This document shows, in pieces, positions 1 to 6,660 of a stretch of DNA of 12,609 bases. A model generated the notes under the pieces. The model had not been told where the DNA came from, searched no databases, and saw only the letters and a list, made by a program, of their open reading frames with translations. The stretch is from Colimorpha sp034178965 (GTDB lineage Bacteria; Bacteroidota; Bacteroidia; Bacteroidales; P3): assembly GCA_034178965.1 (NCBI GenBank), contig JAXFQM010000098.1:1-12609 (forward strand), read 5' to 3'. The position numbers and the translations under genes were made by a program. Positions within the stretch are counted from its first letter, which is position 1, and every line of letters starts with the position of its first letter.

Positions 1-2
1 CC

Positions 3-845
3 GACTATGTAGGCGACAGTTTGGCGCTGGCACAAAAGGCGCAGGAAACCAAGGCAGATATTATCGTTTTTTGCGGCGTGCATTTCATGGCAGAAACGGC
101 AAAGATATTAAATCCTTCGAGAAAAGTAATTTTGCCCGATATGGAGGCTTCTTGTTCGCTTGCGGAAAGTTGTGGGGCTAAGGATTTTGCCAAGTTTAAG
201 GCCGAACACCCCGATCACATGGTTATCTCATATGTAAACTGCACAGCGGAAATAAAGGCTTTAAGCGATTTGATTTGCACCAGCGGAAACGCGGAAAAAC
301 TGGTGAGAGCAATACCGGAAAGCCAAAAGATAATATTCGCACCAGACAAAAACTTGGGAGGATACATTAACAGCGTCACGGGACGCAATATGCTGTTATG
401 GAATGGAGTATGCACAGTGCACGACTCTTTAAACGCAGAGGAAATACTCTTGTTAAAAAAACAAAATCTAGATGCTTTATTAGTGGCACATCCCGAATGT
501 AACGGCGCTGTTTTAGCTATTGCAGACTATGTGGGCAGCACAAAAGCGATGCTTAATTGGATAGGACAAAGCGAAGCTAAACGCATTATTGTGGGCACAG
601 AAGCAGGTATCGTGTATGAAATGAAAAAACTGTATCCCGAAAAGGAATTTATTATGGTACTAGGAGAAAAAGGTTGTGCTTGCGCTAATTGCGACTATAT
701 GAAACTCAATACATTGGAAAAACTGTACGATTGTTTGAGGAATGAGTCCCCGGAAATAGTAATGGATGAACGCCTCATGGAAAAAGCGAGACGCCCCATC
801 GTTAAGATGCTCAATATGAGCAAACAGCTGGGTATCATAAAGTAA
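3..845 (+). CDS. nadA: Quinolinate synthase NadA (5' end outside window)
   Basis: NadA condenses iminoaspartate with dihydroxyacetone phosphate to give quinolinate in de novo NAD synthesis; it is a cytosolic [4Fe-4S] enzyme. The frame is open from the first bases (DYVGDSLALAQ, a typical NadA stretch), so the real start is upstream and the TTG at position 21 is only an internal codon. All three cluster-ligand regions can be seen: the Cys in FCGVHFMAETAKIL, the Cys in HPECNGAV, and a C-terminal CACANC cluster just before DYMKLNTLEKL. The family is about 300-350 residues long and 280 are visible, so only some tens of residues are missing. It ends 27 bases before the preferred start of the radical SAM gene and is probably cotranscribed with it. 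No nadB or nadC is visible; they may lie upstream. Confidence 0.96.
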   Translation, partial: DYVGDSLALAQKAQETKADIIVFCGVHFMAETAKILNPSRKVILPDMEASCSLAESCGAKDFAKFKAEHPDHMVISYVNCTAEIKALSDLICTSGNAEKLVRAIPESQKIIFAPDKNLGGYINSVTGRNMLLWNGVCTVHDSLNAEEILLLKKQNLDALLVAHPECNGAVLAIADYVGSTKAMLNWIGQSEAKRIIVGTEAGIVYEMKKLYPEKEFIMVLGEKGCACANCDYMKLNTLEKLYDCLRNESPEIVMDERLMEKARRPIVKMLNMSKQLGIIK

Positions 846-852
846 AGTAGTA

Positions 853-868
853 TGTTTCACGCGAAACA
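853..868. promoter_or_regulatory. parS-like ParB-binding site
   Basis: The sequence TGTTTCACGCGAAACA differs at one position (T to C, just right of the centre) from the widely conserved chromosomal parS palindrome TGTTTCACGTGAAACA. It sits in the short junction between nadA and the radical SAM gene, or inside the first codons of the latter if its upstream ATG at 852 is used. That ParB binds here is inferred from sequence match only; parA and parB are not in the window. Confidence 0.5.
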
Positions 869-872
869 TACG

Positions 873-1925
873 ATGCACTTTAGCACCATTCCTATTTTCA
901 TTCCAGGAGTGGCGTGTCCTAATCGTTGTATTTATTGCAACCAACAAATTATTTCAGGACAACCAGCCATGCCAACGGAGAAGGAAATAATACAGACAAT
1001 TTGCCGCAACCTCTCCACTATACCCATAAATTACCATAAGGAAATAGGATTTTTTGGAGGCACTTTCACAGGACTGCCACTTGAGGAACAATGGCGTTTA
1101 TTGTGCTTGGTAAAACCTTTTGTGGAAAGGGGAGAGGTGGACGGCATTCGAATATCCACACACCCGCTTTGCATATCGCCCGATATAGTGAACTTGCTGA
1201 ATAGGGGAGGAGTGAGAACGGTGGAATTGGGAGTGCAGTCTTTCGACGATGATGTGCTAAAAAATTCTGGTCGAGGATACACGGCAAAACAGATATACGA
1301 GGCCGCAAGGTCAATAAAAGAAGCAGGTTTGGATTTGGGCATGCAAATGATGGTGGGACTACCAGGAGATACACCCGAAAAATGCCTTGAAACAGCAAAA
1401 TGCATTATTAGAGCAGGTGCATCCAACACACGCATTTACCCCACTTTAGTAGTGCAGGGAACGGCACTTGCCTCTCTATACCTACAAGGCAAGTATACAG
1501 CTTTGAGCCTTGAGCAGGCTGTGGAATGGACGGCACCTGTGCTGCGGCTTTTCCAAGAAAATAACGTCGCCGTGTTGCGGGTGGGGCTGCACCCAACGGA
1601 AGGATTTATTAATGGAACCGATTATATGGTAGGACCTTTCCATGTGGCTTTTAAGGAATTGGTGCAATCAGAGATTTGGAAAGAAGTTTTTGAAAGCGTG
1701 CTTGGAAAGACAAATAACTTGAAAGAAAACAACGCTTCATGGCTTATGCGAGTATCCCCTTCCCAACTGAATAGTGCAATAGGACATAAAGGAAGCAATA
1801 AAAAAATGCTTCTACAAAGCTGCCGCAAAGTCCGTTTTATTCCCGATAACACGCTGAAAAACTACGAATGTGTATTGGAAAAGAGTGATTTGCGAAGCAA
1901 TACTTTCTCTAAAAACATAAAGTGA
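873..1925 (+). CDS. Elp3-like radical SAM protein without acetyltransferase domain
   Basis: This is a radical SAM protein of the Elp3-related group (COG1243-like) found as a stand-alone gene in many anaerobes. It carries a CX3CX2C cluster motif (CPNRCIYC, Cys15, Cys19 and Cys22 from the chosen start), the FFGGTFTG glycine-rich motif, RISTHPLCI and VELGVQSFDDDVL, followed by the RIYPTLVVQGT segment typical of this group. At 350 residues it lacks the C-terminal acetyltransferase domain of true Elp3, so tRNA wobble-uridine modification cannot be assumed; substrate and function are unknown. Two starts are possible. The ATG at 852 adds seven residues (MFHAKHT) but puts a parS-like palindrome inside the coding region. 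The ATG at 873 gives an N-terminus a few residues before IPIFIPGVACP, as I recall for relatives, so I prefer it. The stop overlaps the next gene's ATG by one base. Confidence 0.88.
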   Translation: MHFSTIPIFIPGVACPNRCIYCNQQIISGQPAMPTEKEIIQTICRNLSTIPINYHKEIGFFGGTFTGLPLEEQWRLLCLVKPFVERGEVDGIRISTHPLCISPDIVNLLNRGGVRTVELGVQSFDDDVLKNSGRGYTAKQIYEAARSIKEAGLDLGMQMMVGLPGDTPEKCLETAKCIIRAGASNTRIYPTLVVQGTALASLYLQGKYTALSLEQAVEWTAPVLRLFQENNVAVLRVGLHPTEGFINGTDYMVGPFHVAFKELVQSEIWKEVFESVLGKTNNLKENNASWLMRVSPSQLNSAIGHKGSNKKMLLQSCRKVRFIPDNTLKNYECVLEKSDLRSNTFSKNIK

Positions 1926-2785
1926 TGAAATACAAAGTAAAAGACTCTATAGAACTATTTGCTTTCCTTCAATGTCAGTTCCCAGCCACAAGCCGTAGCG
2001 AATTAAAAAAAATTTTGGCGCACAACATCATCGTAAACGGGCATCGCACTTCGCAATTCGACTTTCCTCTCTCTCCTGGCATGGAAGTGACCATAGACAG
2101 GCCCACGGCAAGAGAAAAGTTCCGTAACCGCGAATATGATTTGATATACGAAGATGAATACTTGCTCGTGATAAACAAACATGAAGGGCTTCTTAGCAAT
2201 AGCAAAAACCCTGGTGACATTACCGCAGTGACGCTATTGAACCACTACCTTGAGGCAACACATCAAAAGTGCCATGCACACATTGTGCACCGTTTAGACC
2301 GAGACACCAGCGGCCTCATGGTGTTTAGCAAATCAAAGGAGGTTAGTCGAAAATTTGAAGCCGACTGGAAGAATATGGTCTATGACCGTGTATATGTGGC
2401 TGTGGCATGGGGCATGATAGAACCGCGTATAGGAACTATACGCACTTGGCTTATGGACGGGCAATACTGCGTCCTTAGTTCCCCGACCGACAACGGAGGC
2501 AAGGAAGCCATTACGCATTACAAGGTGGTGAAAACAAGTCGTCGCTATAGTCTGGTGGAACTTCGTTTGGAAACGGGACGCAGAAACCAAATACGCGTGC
2601 ATTTGCGCGAGATGAAACACCCCGTAGTGCATGACCCTATGTATGGATACGAGGACGATATTTCGCCCGTTTCGCGCCTTTGTCTTCATGCTTTCCGTTT
2701 ATGTTTCTTCCACCCGATAAAACGTAATAAAATGGAGTTTGAAACCCCATACCCATCCACATTTATGCGTTTAATGGAACTATAG
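1925..2785 (+). CDS. RluA-family rRNA/tRNA pseudouridine synthase with S4 domain
   Basis: This enzyme isomerises uridine to pseudouridine in structured RNA. Residues about 10-60 look like an S4 RNA-binding domain (SRSELKKILAHNIIVNG). The catalytic motif HRLDRDTSG is at residues 122-130 with the nucleophile Asp125, and the late family motif GRRNQIRVHLREMKHPVVHDPMYG-type block follows near residue 220. At 286 residues the length is normal for RluA/C/D enzymes. The ATG at 1925 shares its A with the TGA of the radical SAM gene, a typical coupled start; the GTG at 1922 would add only one residue. Which RNA position is modified cannot be read from the sequence, so I give no rlu letter. It is probably the last gene of the nadA operon. 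Confidence 0.94.
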   Translation: MKYKVKDSIELFAFLQCQFPATSRSELKKILAHNIIVNGHRTSQFDFPLSPGMEVTIDRPTAREKFRNREYDLIYEDEYLLVINKHEGLLSNSKNPGDITAVTLLNHYLEATHQKCHAHIVHRLDRDTSGLMVFSKSKEVSRKFEADWKNMVYDRVYVAVAWGMIEPRIGTIRTWLMDGQYCVLSSPTDNGGKEAITHYKVVKTSRRYSLVELRLETGRRNQIRVHLREMKHPVVHDPMYGYEDDISPVSRLCLHAFRLCFFHPIKRNKMEFETPYPSTFMRLMEL

Positions 2786-2816
2786 TGGAATAAATCGACA
2801 TATTTGTTCGGCAGCA

Positions 2817-2844
2817 GGCTTTTTTCGGGTCAGTAAGCTTTTTC
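2817..2844 (+). terminator. Possible weak terminator of the nadA-rluA operon
   Basis: GGCTT (2817-2821) can pair with AAGCT (2835-2839), including one G-U pair, and the stem is followed by a short T run. The loop is 13 nt and the stem only 5 bp, so this is a weak candidate. It is placed 31 bases after the pseudouridine synthase stop. Confidence 0.28.
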
Positions 2845-2920
2845 ATTAGGAAGATATATACCTAAGGTACTCAATCAATTCTACGTAGGAAGTTGTCCCC
2901 CCGAATGACCTATAGGCTGT

Positions 2921-2979
2921 AAAGAAAAGCCATGCAAGTCTCGTTTTTGCAGTAAGCAAAAACGAGACTTGCATGGCTT
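2921..2979 (-). terminator. 24-bp perfect hairpin closing the tRNA cluster
   Basis: Bases 2927-2950 and 2956-2979 are perfect reverse complements (24 bp) around a 5-base loop AGTAA. Read on the minus strand the stem is followed by a T-rich tail (TTCTTT, 2926-2921), the orientation expected for termination downstream of tRNA-Arg. On the plus strand there is no T run after it, though a strong stem may still help stop transcripts arriving from the convergent nadA operon. Confidence 0.65.
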
Positions 2980-3012
2980 CAACGGAATATTCTCTCTCAA
3001 GAGATGAATTTG

Positions 3013-3086
3013 TGACTCTGCTGCGACTCGAACGCAGGACCTACTGCTTAGAAGGCAGTTGCTCTATCCAGCTGAGCTACAGAGCC
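3013..3086 (-). tRNA. tRNA-Arg(TCT)
   Basis: The minus strand folds as a complete cloverleaf. The acceptor stem GGCTCTG/CAGAGTC has one G-U pair, the D arm contains AGCTGGATAGAGC, and the anticodon loop CTTCTAA carries TCT at plus-strand positions 3050-3052. The T arm is CTGCG-TTCGAGT-CGCAG. The discriminator is A. The 3' CCA is not encoded (CAA follows), unlike the two tRNAs upstream. It reads AGA, and also AGG by wobble. Confidence 0.95.
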
Positions 3087-3105
3087 GCACACTTGTCTCA
3101 TTAAG

Positions 3106-3133
3106 CAAAAAAAGTTTACTACTTGGTAAACTT
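3106..3133 (-). terminator. Hairpin with T run between tRNA-Pro and tRNA-Arg
   Basis: AAGTTTAC (3112-3119) and GTAAACTT (3126-3133) form an 8-bp stem with a 6-base loop. On the minus strand the stem runs straight into seven Ts (3113-3107). This has the form of an intrinsic terminator, though the stem is AT-rich. It could cause partial termination or serve as a processing signal, since I see no convincing separate promoter for tRNA-Arg in the 26 bases between it and that gene. Confidence 0.5.
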
Positions 3134-3142
3134 CTTATTGCT

Positions 3143-3219
3143 TGGTCGGGTATCCCCGACTCGAACGGGGGATCTCCTGCTCCCAAAGCAGGCGCGATAA
3201 CCAACTTCGCCAATACCCG
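3143..3219 (-). tRNA. tRNA-Pro(TGG)
   Basis: The minus-strand cloverleaf has the acceptor stem CGGGTAT/ATACCCG, anticodon stem CCTGC/GCAGG, loop TTTGGGA with anticodon TGG (plus-strand 3183-3185), and T arm CCCCG-TTCGAGT-CGGGG. The discriminator is A and the 3' CCA is encoded (3145-3143). The 5' CGGG start is typical of bacterial tRNA-Pro. It is the middle gene of the three-tRNA cluster. Confidence 0.96.
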
Positions 3220-3237
3220 CTCGCCTTTTCTCTTTTT

Positions 3238-3276
3238 ACACCACGCGACGAGCAATCCTCGTCGCGTGGTGTTTTT
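3238..3276 (+). terminator. 15-bp perfect hairpin, T-tailed on the plus strand
   Basis: Bases 3238-3252 and 3258-3272 are perfect reverse complements (15 bp, GC-rich) with loop CAATC. The T run (3272-3276) follows the stem only in the plus direction, opposite to the flanking tRNAs. On the minus strand the stem is followed by As. It may block antisense transcription into the cluster, or act as a processing hairpin between tRNA-Ser and tRNA-Pro. Confidence 0.5.
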
Positions 3277-3285
3277 CCTTACTTT

Positions 3286-3376
3286 TGGCGGAGAAGGGGG
3301 GATTCGAACCCCCGGTACCCTAATCGGGTACGACAGTTTAGCAAACTGTTGGTTTCAGCCACTCACCCACCTCTCC
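3286..3376 (-). tRNA. tRNA-Ser(GCT)
   Basis: This is a class II tRNA with a long variable arm. The acceptor stem GGAGAGG/CTTCTCC has one G-U pair, the anticodon stem-loop is ACAGT-TTGCTAA-ACTGT with anticodon GCT (plus-strand 3340-3342), and the variable arm contains GTACCC/GGGTAC. The T arm is GGGGG-TTCGAAT-CCCCC. The discriminator is G, as expected for serine, and the 3' CCA is encoded. It is the first gene of the cluster and reads AGC/AGT. Confidence 0.96.
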
Positions 3377-3420
3377 AAACTGCGCCTTTTAACAGAAGTT
3401 TTCTTCGTCGAAAGCGATTG

Positions 3421-3451
3421 CAAAAGTACGACTTTTTTTCGACATGTGAGA
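3421..3451 (-). promoter_or_regulatory. Bacteroidetes-type promoter for the tRNA cluster
   Basis: On the minus strand TACTTTTG (3428-3421) matches the Bacteroidetes -7 consensus TAnnTTTG exactly. It lies about 45 bases upstream of tRNA-Ser. A TTTC in the -33 region (3451-3448) is one base off the TTTG consensus. Confidence 0.55.
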
Positions 3452-3473
3452 AAAAAACTGCATAACTGCGCAA
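3451..3473 (-). terminator. Possible weak terminator after gpmA
   Basis: On the minus strand TTGC (3473-3470) can pair with GCAG (3461-3458) around an 8-base loop, followed by a run of seven Ts (3457-3451). The 4-bp stem is weak. Position (12 bases after the gpmA stop) and the T run are the main support. It overlaps the -33 region of the tRNA promoter. Confidence 0.33.
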
Positions 3474-3485
3474 TTTTTTTTATCA

Positions 3486-4232
3486 TTATTTTTTACTTGT
3501 CTGATTTTTAACGCCATTTATTTTGCGCTCAATGTCCTCTTGATTGCCCAAGTAAAAGTCGTTTTTCAACTGCATGGCATCGTTAAATTGAAAAATATAG
3601 GGTACTGCGGTAGGAATATTGAATTTTGTGATGGCATCGTCTGACATATTTTTTAACACTTTTACGATACCACGCAAACTGTTTCCGTGAGCCACAACCA
3701 TTAGGGTGTCATGTTCTTTGAAAGCGGGCAAAATGATGCCTTCGTAGTAGGGCATCAGACGTTCAATGGTGTCTTTCAAGGCCTCGGTATGGGGCAGTTC
3801 TGTGTCGGGAATTTCATTGTATCGAGGGTCCAGGCGAGGGTTCATGGGATTGTCGTTTGGAATGGCGGGTGGTTGCTCGGAATAACTTCTACGCCATTGC
3901 TGCACTTGTTCAGCTCCATATTTTTCTACCATTTCCACCTTATTCTTGCCCTGGAGCATGCCATAACTCTTCTCGTTCAGGCGCCAACTCTTTTGCACGG
4001 GCAGATAGTCCATGTTCATGGCGTCAAGTATTTGATTAAGGGTTTTCACGGCGCGCTTCAGATATGAGGTGAAGCACAGCGTGGGCTGATAGCCTTCGCG
4101 CTTCAGCAAGTCTCCGGCAAGGTAGGCTTCGCTCATTCCCAGTGGGGTGAGGTCCACATCGGTCCAACCGGTGAAAAGGTTCATTTTATTCCATTCACTT
4201 TCGCCGTGGCGAACAAGGATGAGATTTTTCAT
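3486..4232 (-). CDS. gpmA: 2,3-bisphosphoglycerate-dependent phosphoglycerate mutase
   Basis: This enzyme interconverts 3- and 2-phosphoglycerate in glycolysis and gluconeogenesis through a phosphohistidine. The N-terminal LVRHGESEWN gives the phosphorylated His9. The FTGWTDVDLT motif, the acid/base Glu87 in WRLNEKSYG, and the second active-site His182 in VAHGNSLRG are all present. At 248 residues the length is standard for the cofactor-dependent family, as opposed to the Mn-dependent GpmI. The usual WRLNERHYG or WRLNEKHYG motif reads WRLNEKSYG here, so the family His is Ser. Another departure is KMNLFTGW where NRFTGW is common. The start lies 3 bases after the lgt stop, so it is almost certainly cotranscribed with lgt. 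Confidence 0.96.
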   Translation of the reverse strand: MKNLILVRHGESEWNKMNLFTGWTDVDLTPLGMSEAYLAGDLLKREGYQPTLCFTSYLKRAVKTLNQILDAMNMDYLPVQKSWRLNEKSYGMLQGKNKVEMVEKYGAEQVQQWRRSYSEQPPAIPNDNPMNPRLDPRYNEIPDTELPHTEALKDTIERLMPYYEGIILPAFKEHDTLMVVAHGNSLRGIVKVLKNMSDDAITKFNIPTAVPYIFQFNDAMQLKNDFYLGNQEDIERKINGVKNQTSKK

Positions 4233-4235
4233 GGT

Positions 4236-5111
4236 TTATTTATGACTTATTTTCTTTTGAATAAAGGTTTCTTCCGGCAGTTTTCCCTTATAGGAAAGAG
4301 CCACCAATACGATACCTCCCAATATGAAGGGTATGCTGAGCCATTGCCCCATGTCGAGAAACATGCCTTTTTCGAAGGCTACTTGCTCCTCTTTCACAAA
4401 TTCTATGAGGAAACGCATCCCGAACAGCGCTACCAGCCACCAGCCAAAGAGACGGCCAGGGTGCAGGGCACCTTTCTTGCGGAAGTAGGTGGCCAGGCAC
4501 ACTGCAAAGATAATGAGATAACTGATAGCCTCGTAAAGTTGGGTTGGATGTTTGGGCACGGTTTCTCCGTTGCGTTCGAACACGAAGCCCCAAGGTAAAG
4601 AGGTCTGAATGCCATAGATTTCGCTATTCATTAGGTTTCCGAGGCGTATAAAGACACCGCCAAGGGCTATCACTATCACCAAGCGGTCCACCGTCCAAAG
4701 GGGGTTTAATCGTGTTTTGCGGAAGAATAGCCACAAGGCTAACAGGATGCCTATCGCTGCGCCATGGCTTGCCAAACCTTGGTATCCAGTAAAAGTCCAC
4801 CCGCCTTGTGCGGTGCGCCCAATGGGGAGCAGCATCTCTATCCAGTGTTCTTTTGTGAGAAAATAGTCGGGTTCGTAGAAAAGGCAGTGTCCCAAACGAG
4901 CGCCTATTAAGACGGCCAAGAAAATATATATTACCAGGCTATCCAAGAGATTGTTGTCCACTTTTTCGAGTTTGAACATGCGGGCCATGATGATGTACCC
5001 CAGCAGGAATGCAAGGAGAAAACCCAGCGAATACCACCGGAGGCCAGAACTTCCAAAGCGGAGCATCACGGGGTTTACGTTCCAATGGATGAAAAGCAAG
5101 TTACTTAGCAT
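4236..5111 (-). CDS. lgt: Prolipoprotein diacylglyceryl transferase Lgt
   Basis: Lgt is a polytopic inner-membrane enzyme that transfers diacylglycerol from phosphatidylglycerol to the lipobox cysteine of prelipoproteins, the first step of lipoprotein maturation. The N-terminal IHWNVNPVML..LRWYSLGF, the SHGAAIG block, the signature GGVFIRLGNLMNSEIYG, HPTQLYEA and the late HPGRLFGWWLVALFGMRFLIEF are recognisable. Several long hydrophobic segments fit about seven membrane spans. The length of 291 residues is normal. The ATG (5111-5109) lies inside the last codons of rny, an 11-base overlap that suggests translational coupling, and the gene is followed after 3 bases by gpmA. Confidence 0.96.
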   Translation of the reverse strand: MLSNLLFIHWNVNPVMLRFGSSGLRWYSLGFLLAFLLGYIIMARMFKLEKVDNNLLDSLVIYIFLAVLIGARLGHCLFYEPDYFLTKEHWIEMLLPIGRTAQGGWTFTGYQGLASHGAAIGILLALWLFFRKTRLNPLWTVDRLVIVIALGGVFIRLGNLMNSEIYGIQTSLPWGFVFERNGETVPKHPTQLYEAISYLIIFAVCLATYFRKKGALHPGRLFGWWLVALFGMRFLIEFVKEEQVAFEKGMFLDMGQWLSIPFILGGIVLVALSYKGKLPEETFIQKKISHK

Positions 5112-6645
5112 AGTTTATGGATCGAGTTTCACGAATGACGGTTACCTTGATTTGTCCTGGATAGGTCATCTCGTTTTGTATTTGACGGCTAAGGTCGTAG
5201 GAGAGTTTGTTGGCCTCTTGGTCGTTGATTTTGTCCGCGCCAACAATGACGCGCAGTTCTCGCCCAGCCTGTATGGCGTAAGTTTTCACCACGCCAGGGT
5301 AGGTCAAGGCCATTTGTTCCAATTTGTTCAGTCTGTTGATATAGGCTTCCACCACTTCGCGCCGTGCGCCAGGACGCGCGCCGCTGATGGCGTCGCATAC
5401 TTGTATGATGGGAGCAAAGAGACTGGTCATTTCCACCTCGTCGTGGTGGGCGCCAATGGCGTTGCATACGTCGGGGTTTTCTTTGTACTTTTCAGCCATC
5501 TGCATGCCCAATATTGCATGTGGCAGTTCGGGTTCGTTGTCGGGAACTTTGCCTATGTCGTGCAGCAGGCCGGCACGCTTTGCCAATTTGGGGTTCAAGC
5601 CCAGTTCACTGGCCATGGTGGCGGCTAAGTTCGCCACTTCACGGCTGTGTTGCAACAGGTTTTGCCCGTAGGAGGAACGATATTTCATGCGTCCAATCAT
5701 ACGCATTAACTCGTGATTCATGTTTTGAATGCCAAGGTCTATGCATGTGCGTTTTCCAACCTCCTGTATTTCCTGTTCAATTTGCCTGCGTGTCTTTGTC
5801 ACGACCTCTTCGATGCGTGCGGGATGTATACGTCCGTCCGTCACCAGTTTGTGTAGCGATAGGCGAGCAATTTCGCGGCGTATGGGGTCGAAGCCGCTGA
5901 TGATGATGGCGTCGGGGCTATCGTCAATGATGATTTCCACTCCCGTGAGACTTTCGAGGGTGCGGATGTTGCGTCCTTCGCGTCCGATGATGCGTCCTTT
6001 CACTTCCTCGTTTTCCAAGTTGAATACCGATACGGTGTTTTCTATGGCCACTTCGGTGGCGGTACGCTGTATGCTTTGGATGACGATTTTCTTTGCCTGG
6101 TCGTTTGCGGAGGTTTTAGCCTCCTCAACGATGTCCATGATACTATTGGCGGCAGCGCTCCGAGCTTCGTCCTCCAGAGTCTCCACGAGGCGTTTTTTGG
6201 CCTCTTCGGCGGTCATGCCAGCTATGTGTTCTAACTCTTCAACGCTTTTGTTGTACACCTTTTCCACCTCTTCTTCCCGTTTGCGCAGTTGTTCTATCTG
6301 CCCATTCAACTTGTCGGTGGCGTTCTTTAATTCATTATTCTTTTTCTGAATATCGTTTTGTTGTTGGTTAAGAGTTTGTTCGCGCTGTTTGAGGCCTTGT
6401 TCGCGTGTGTTGAGTTTGTTGTTGCGTTCAGCCACTTGTTTGTCGTATTCTCCTTTCAGTTGCAAGTATTTTTCTTTGGCTTGCAGGATTTTTTCCTTTT
6501 TCACGACTTCTCCCTTCTCCTCGGCGTCTTTCAGCACTTGTTCGCTCTTGGCAAGCAACTTGTTTTTTTTGATGTTCGTGATAATCAAGATGCCAGCTGC
6601 GGCACCCACGATTAGTCCGATGATGATACCTATTACGATTTCCAT
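5101..6645 (-). CDS. rny: Ribonuclease Y
   Basis: RNase Y is a membrane-anchored endoribonuclease that starts mRNA decay. The 514-residue protein shows the full domain order. A single N-terminal membrane helix covers residues 1-23 (MEIVIGIIIGLIVGAAAGIL). A long charged coiled coil runs from about 25 to 180. A KH domain follows with GRIIGREGRN at 217-226. The HD metal-dependent domain contains LLQHSREVA (His333), LLHDIGKV (His362-Asp363) and AHHDEVE (His400-His401). The extreme C-terminus has the family block YPGQIKVTVIRE. The length is within the usual range. It lies downstream of zapA and the candidate 6S RNA and overlaps the lgt start. No sign of degradation is seen. Confidence 0.98.
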   Translation of the reverse strand: MEIVIGIIIGLIVGAAAGILIITNIKKNKLLAKSEQVLKDAEEKGEVVKKEKILQAKEKYLQLKGEYDKQVAERNNKLNTREQGLKQREQTLNQQQNDIQKKNNELKNATDKLNGQIEQLRKREEEVEKVYNKSVEELEHIAGMTAEEAKKRLVETLEDEARSAAANSIMDIVEEAKTSANDQAKKIVIQSIQRTATEVAIENTVSVFNLENEEVKGRIIGREGRNIRTLESLTGVEIIIDDSPDAIIISGFDPIRREIARLSLHKLVTDGRIHPARIEEVVTKTRRQIEQEIQEVGKRTCIDLGIQNMNHELMRMIGRMKYRSSYGQNLLQHSREVANLAATMASELGLNPKLAKRAGLLHDIGKVPDNEPELPHAILGMQMAEKYKENPDVCNAIGAHHDEVEMTSLFAPIIQVCDAISGARPGARREVVEAYINRLNKLEQMALTYPGVVKTYAIQAGRELRVIVGADKINDQEANKLSYDLSRQIQNEMTYPGQIKVTVIRETRSINYAK

Positions 6646-6660
6646 TTGTGATTGATTAAG

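Noticed and set aside
3059..3511. Plus-strand frames of about 107-150 codons
   Set aside because: They lie over the three minus-strand tRNA genes and their hairpins; the apparent protein is translated tRNA antisense.
5125..5140. A second parS-like sequence (GAGTTTCACGAATGAC)
   Set aside because: Only the left half resembles parS; the right half-site is absent and the sequence lies within rny codons.
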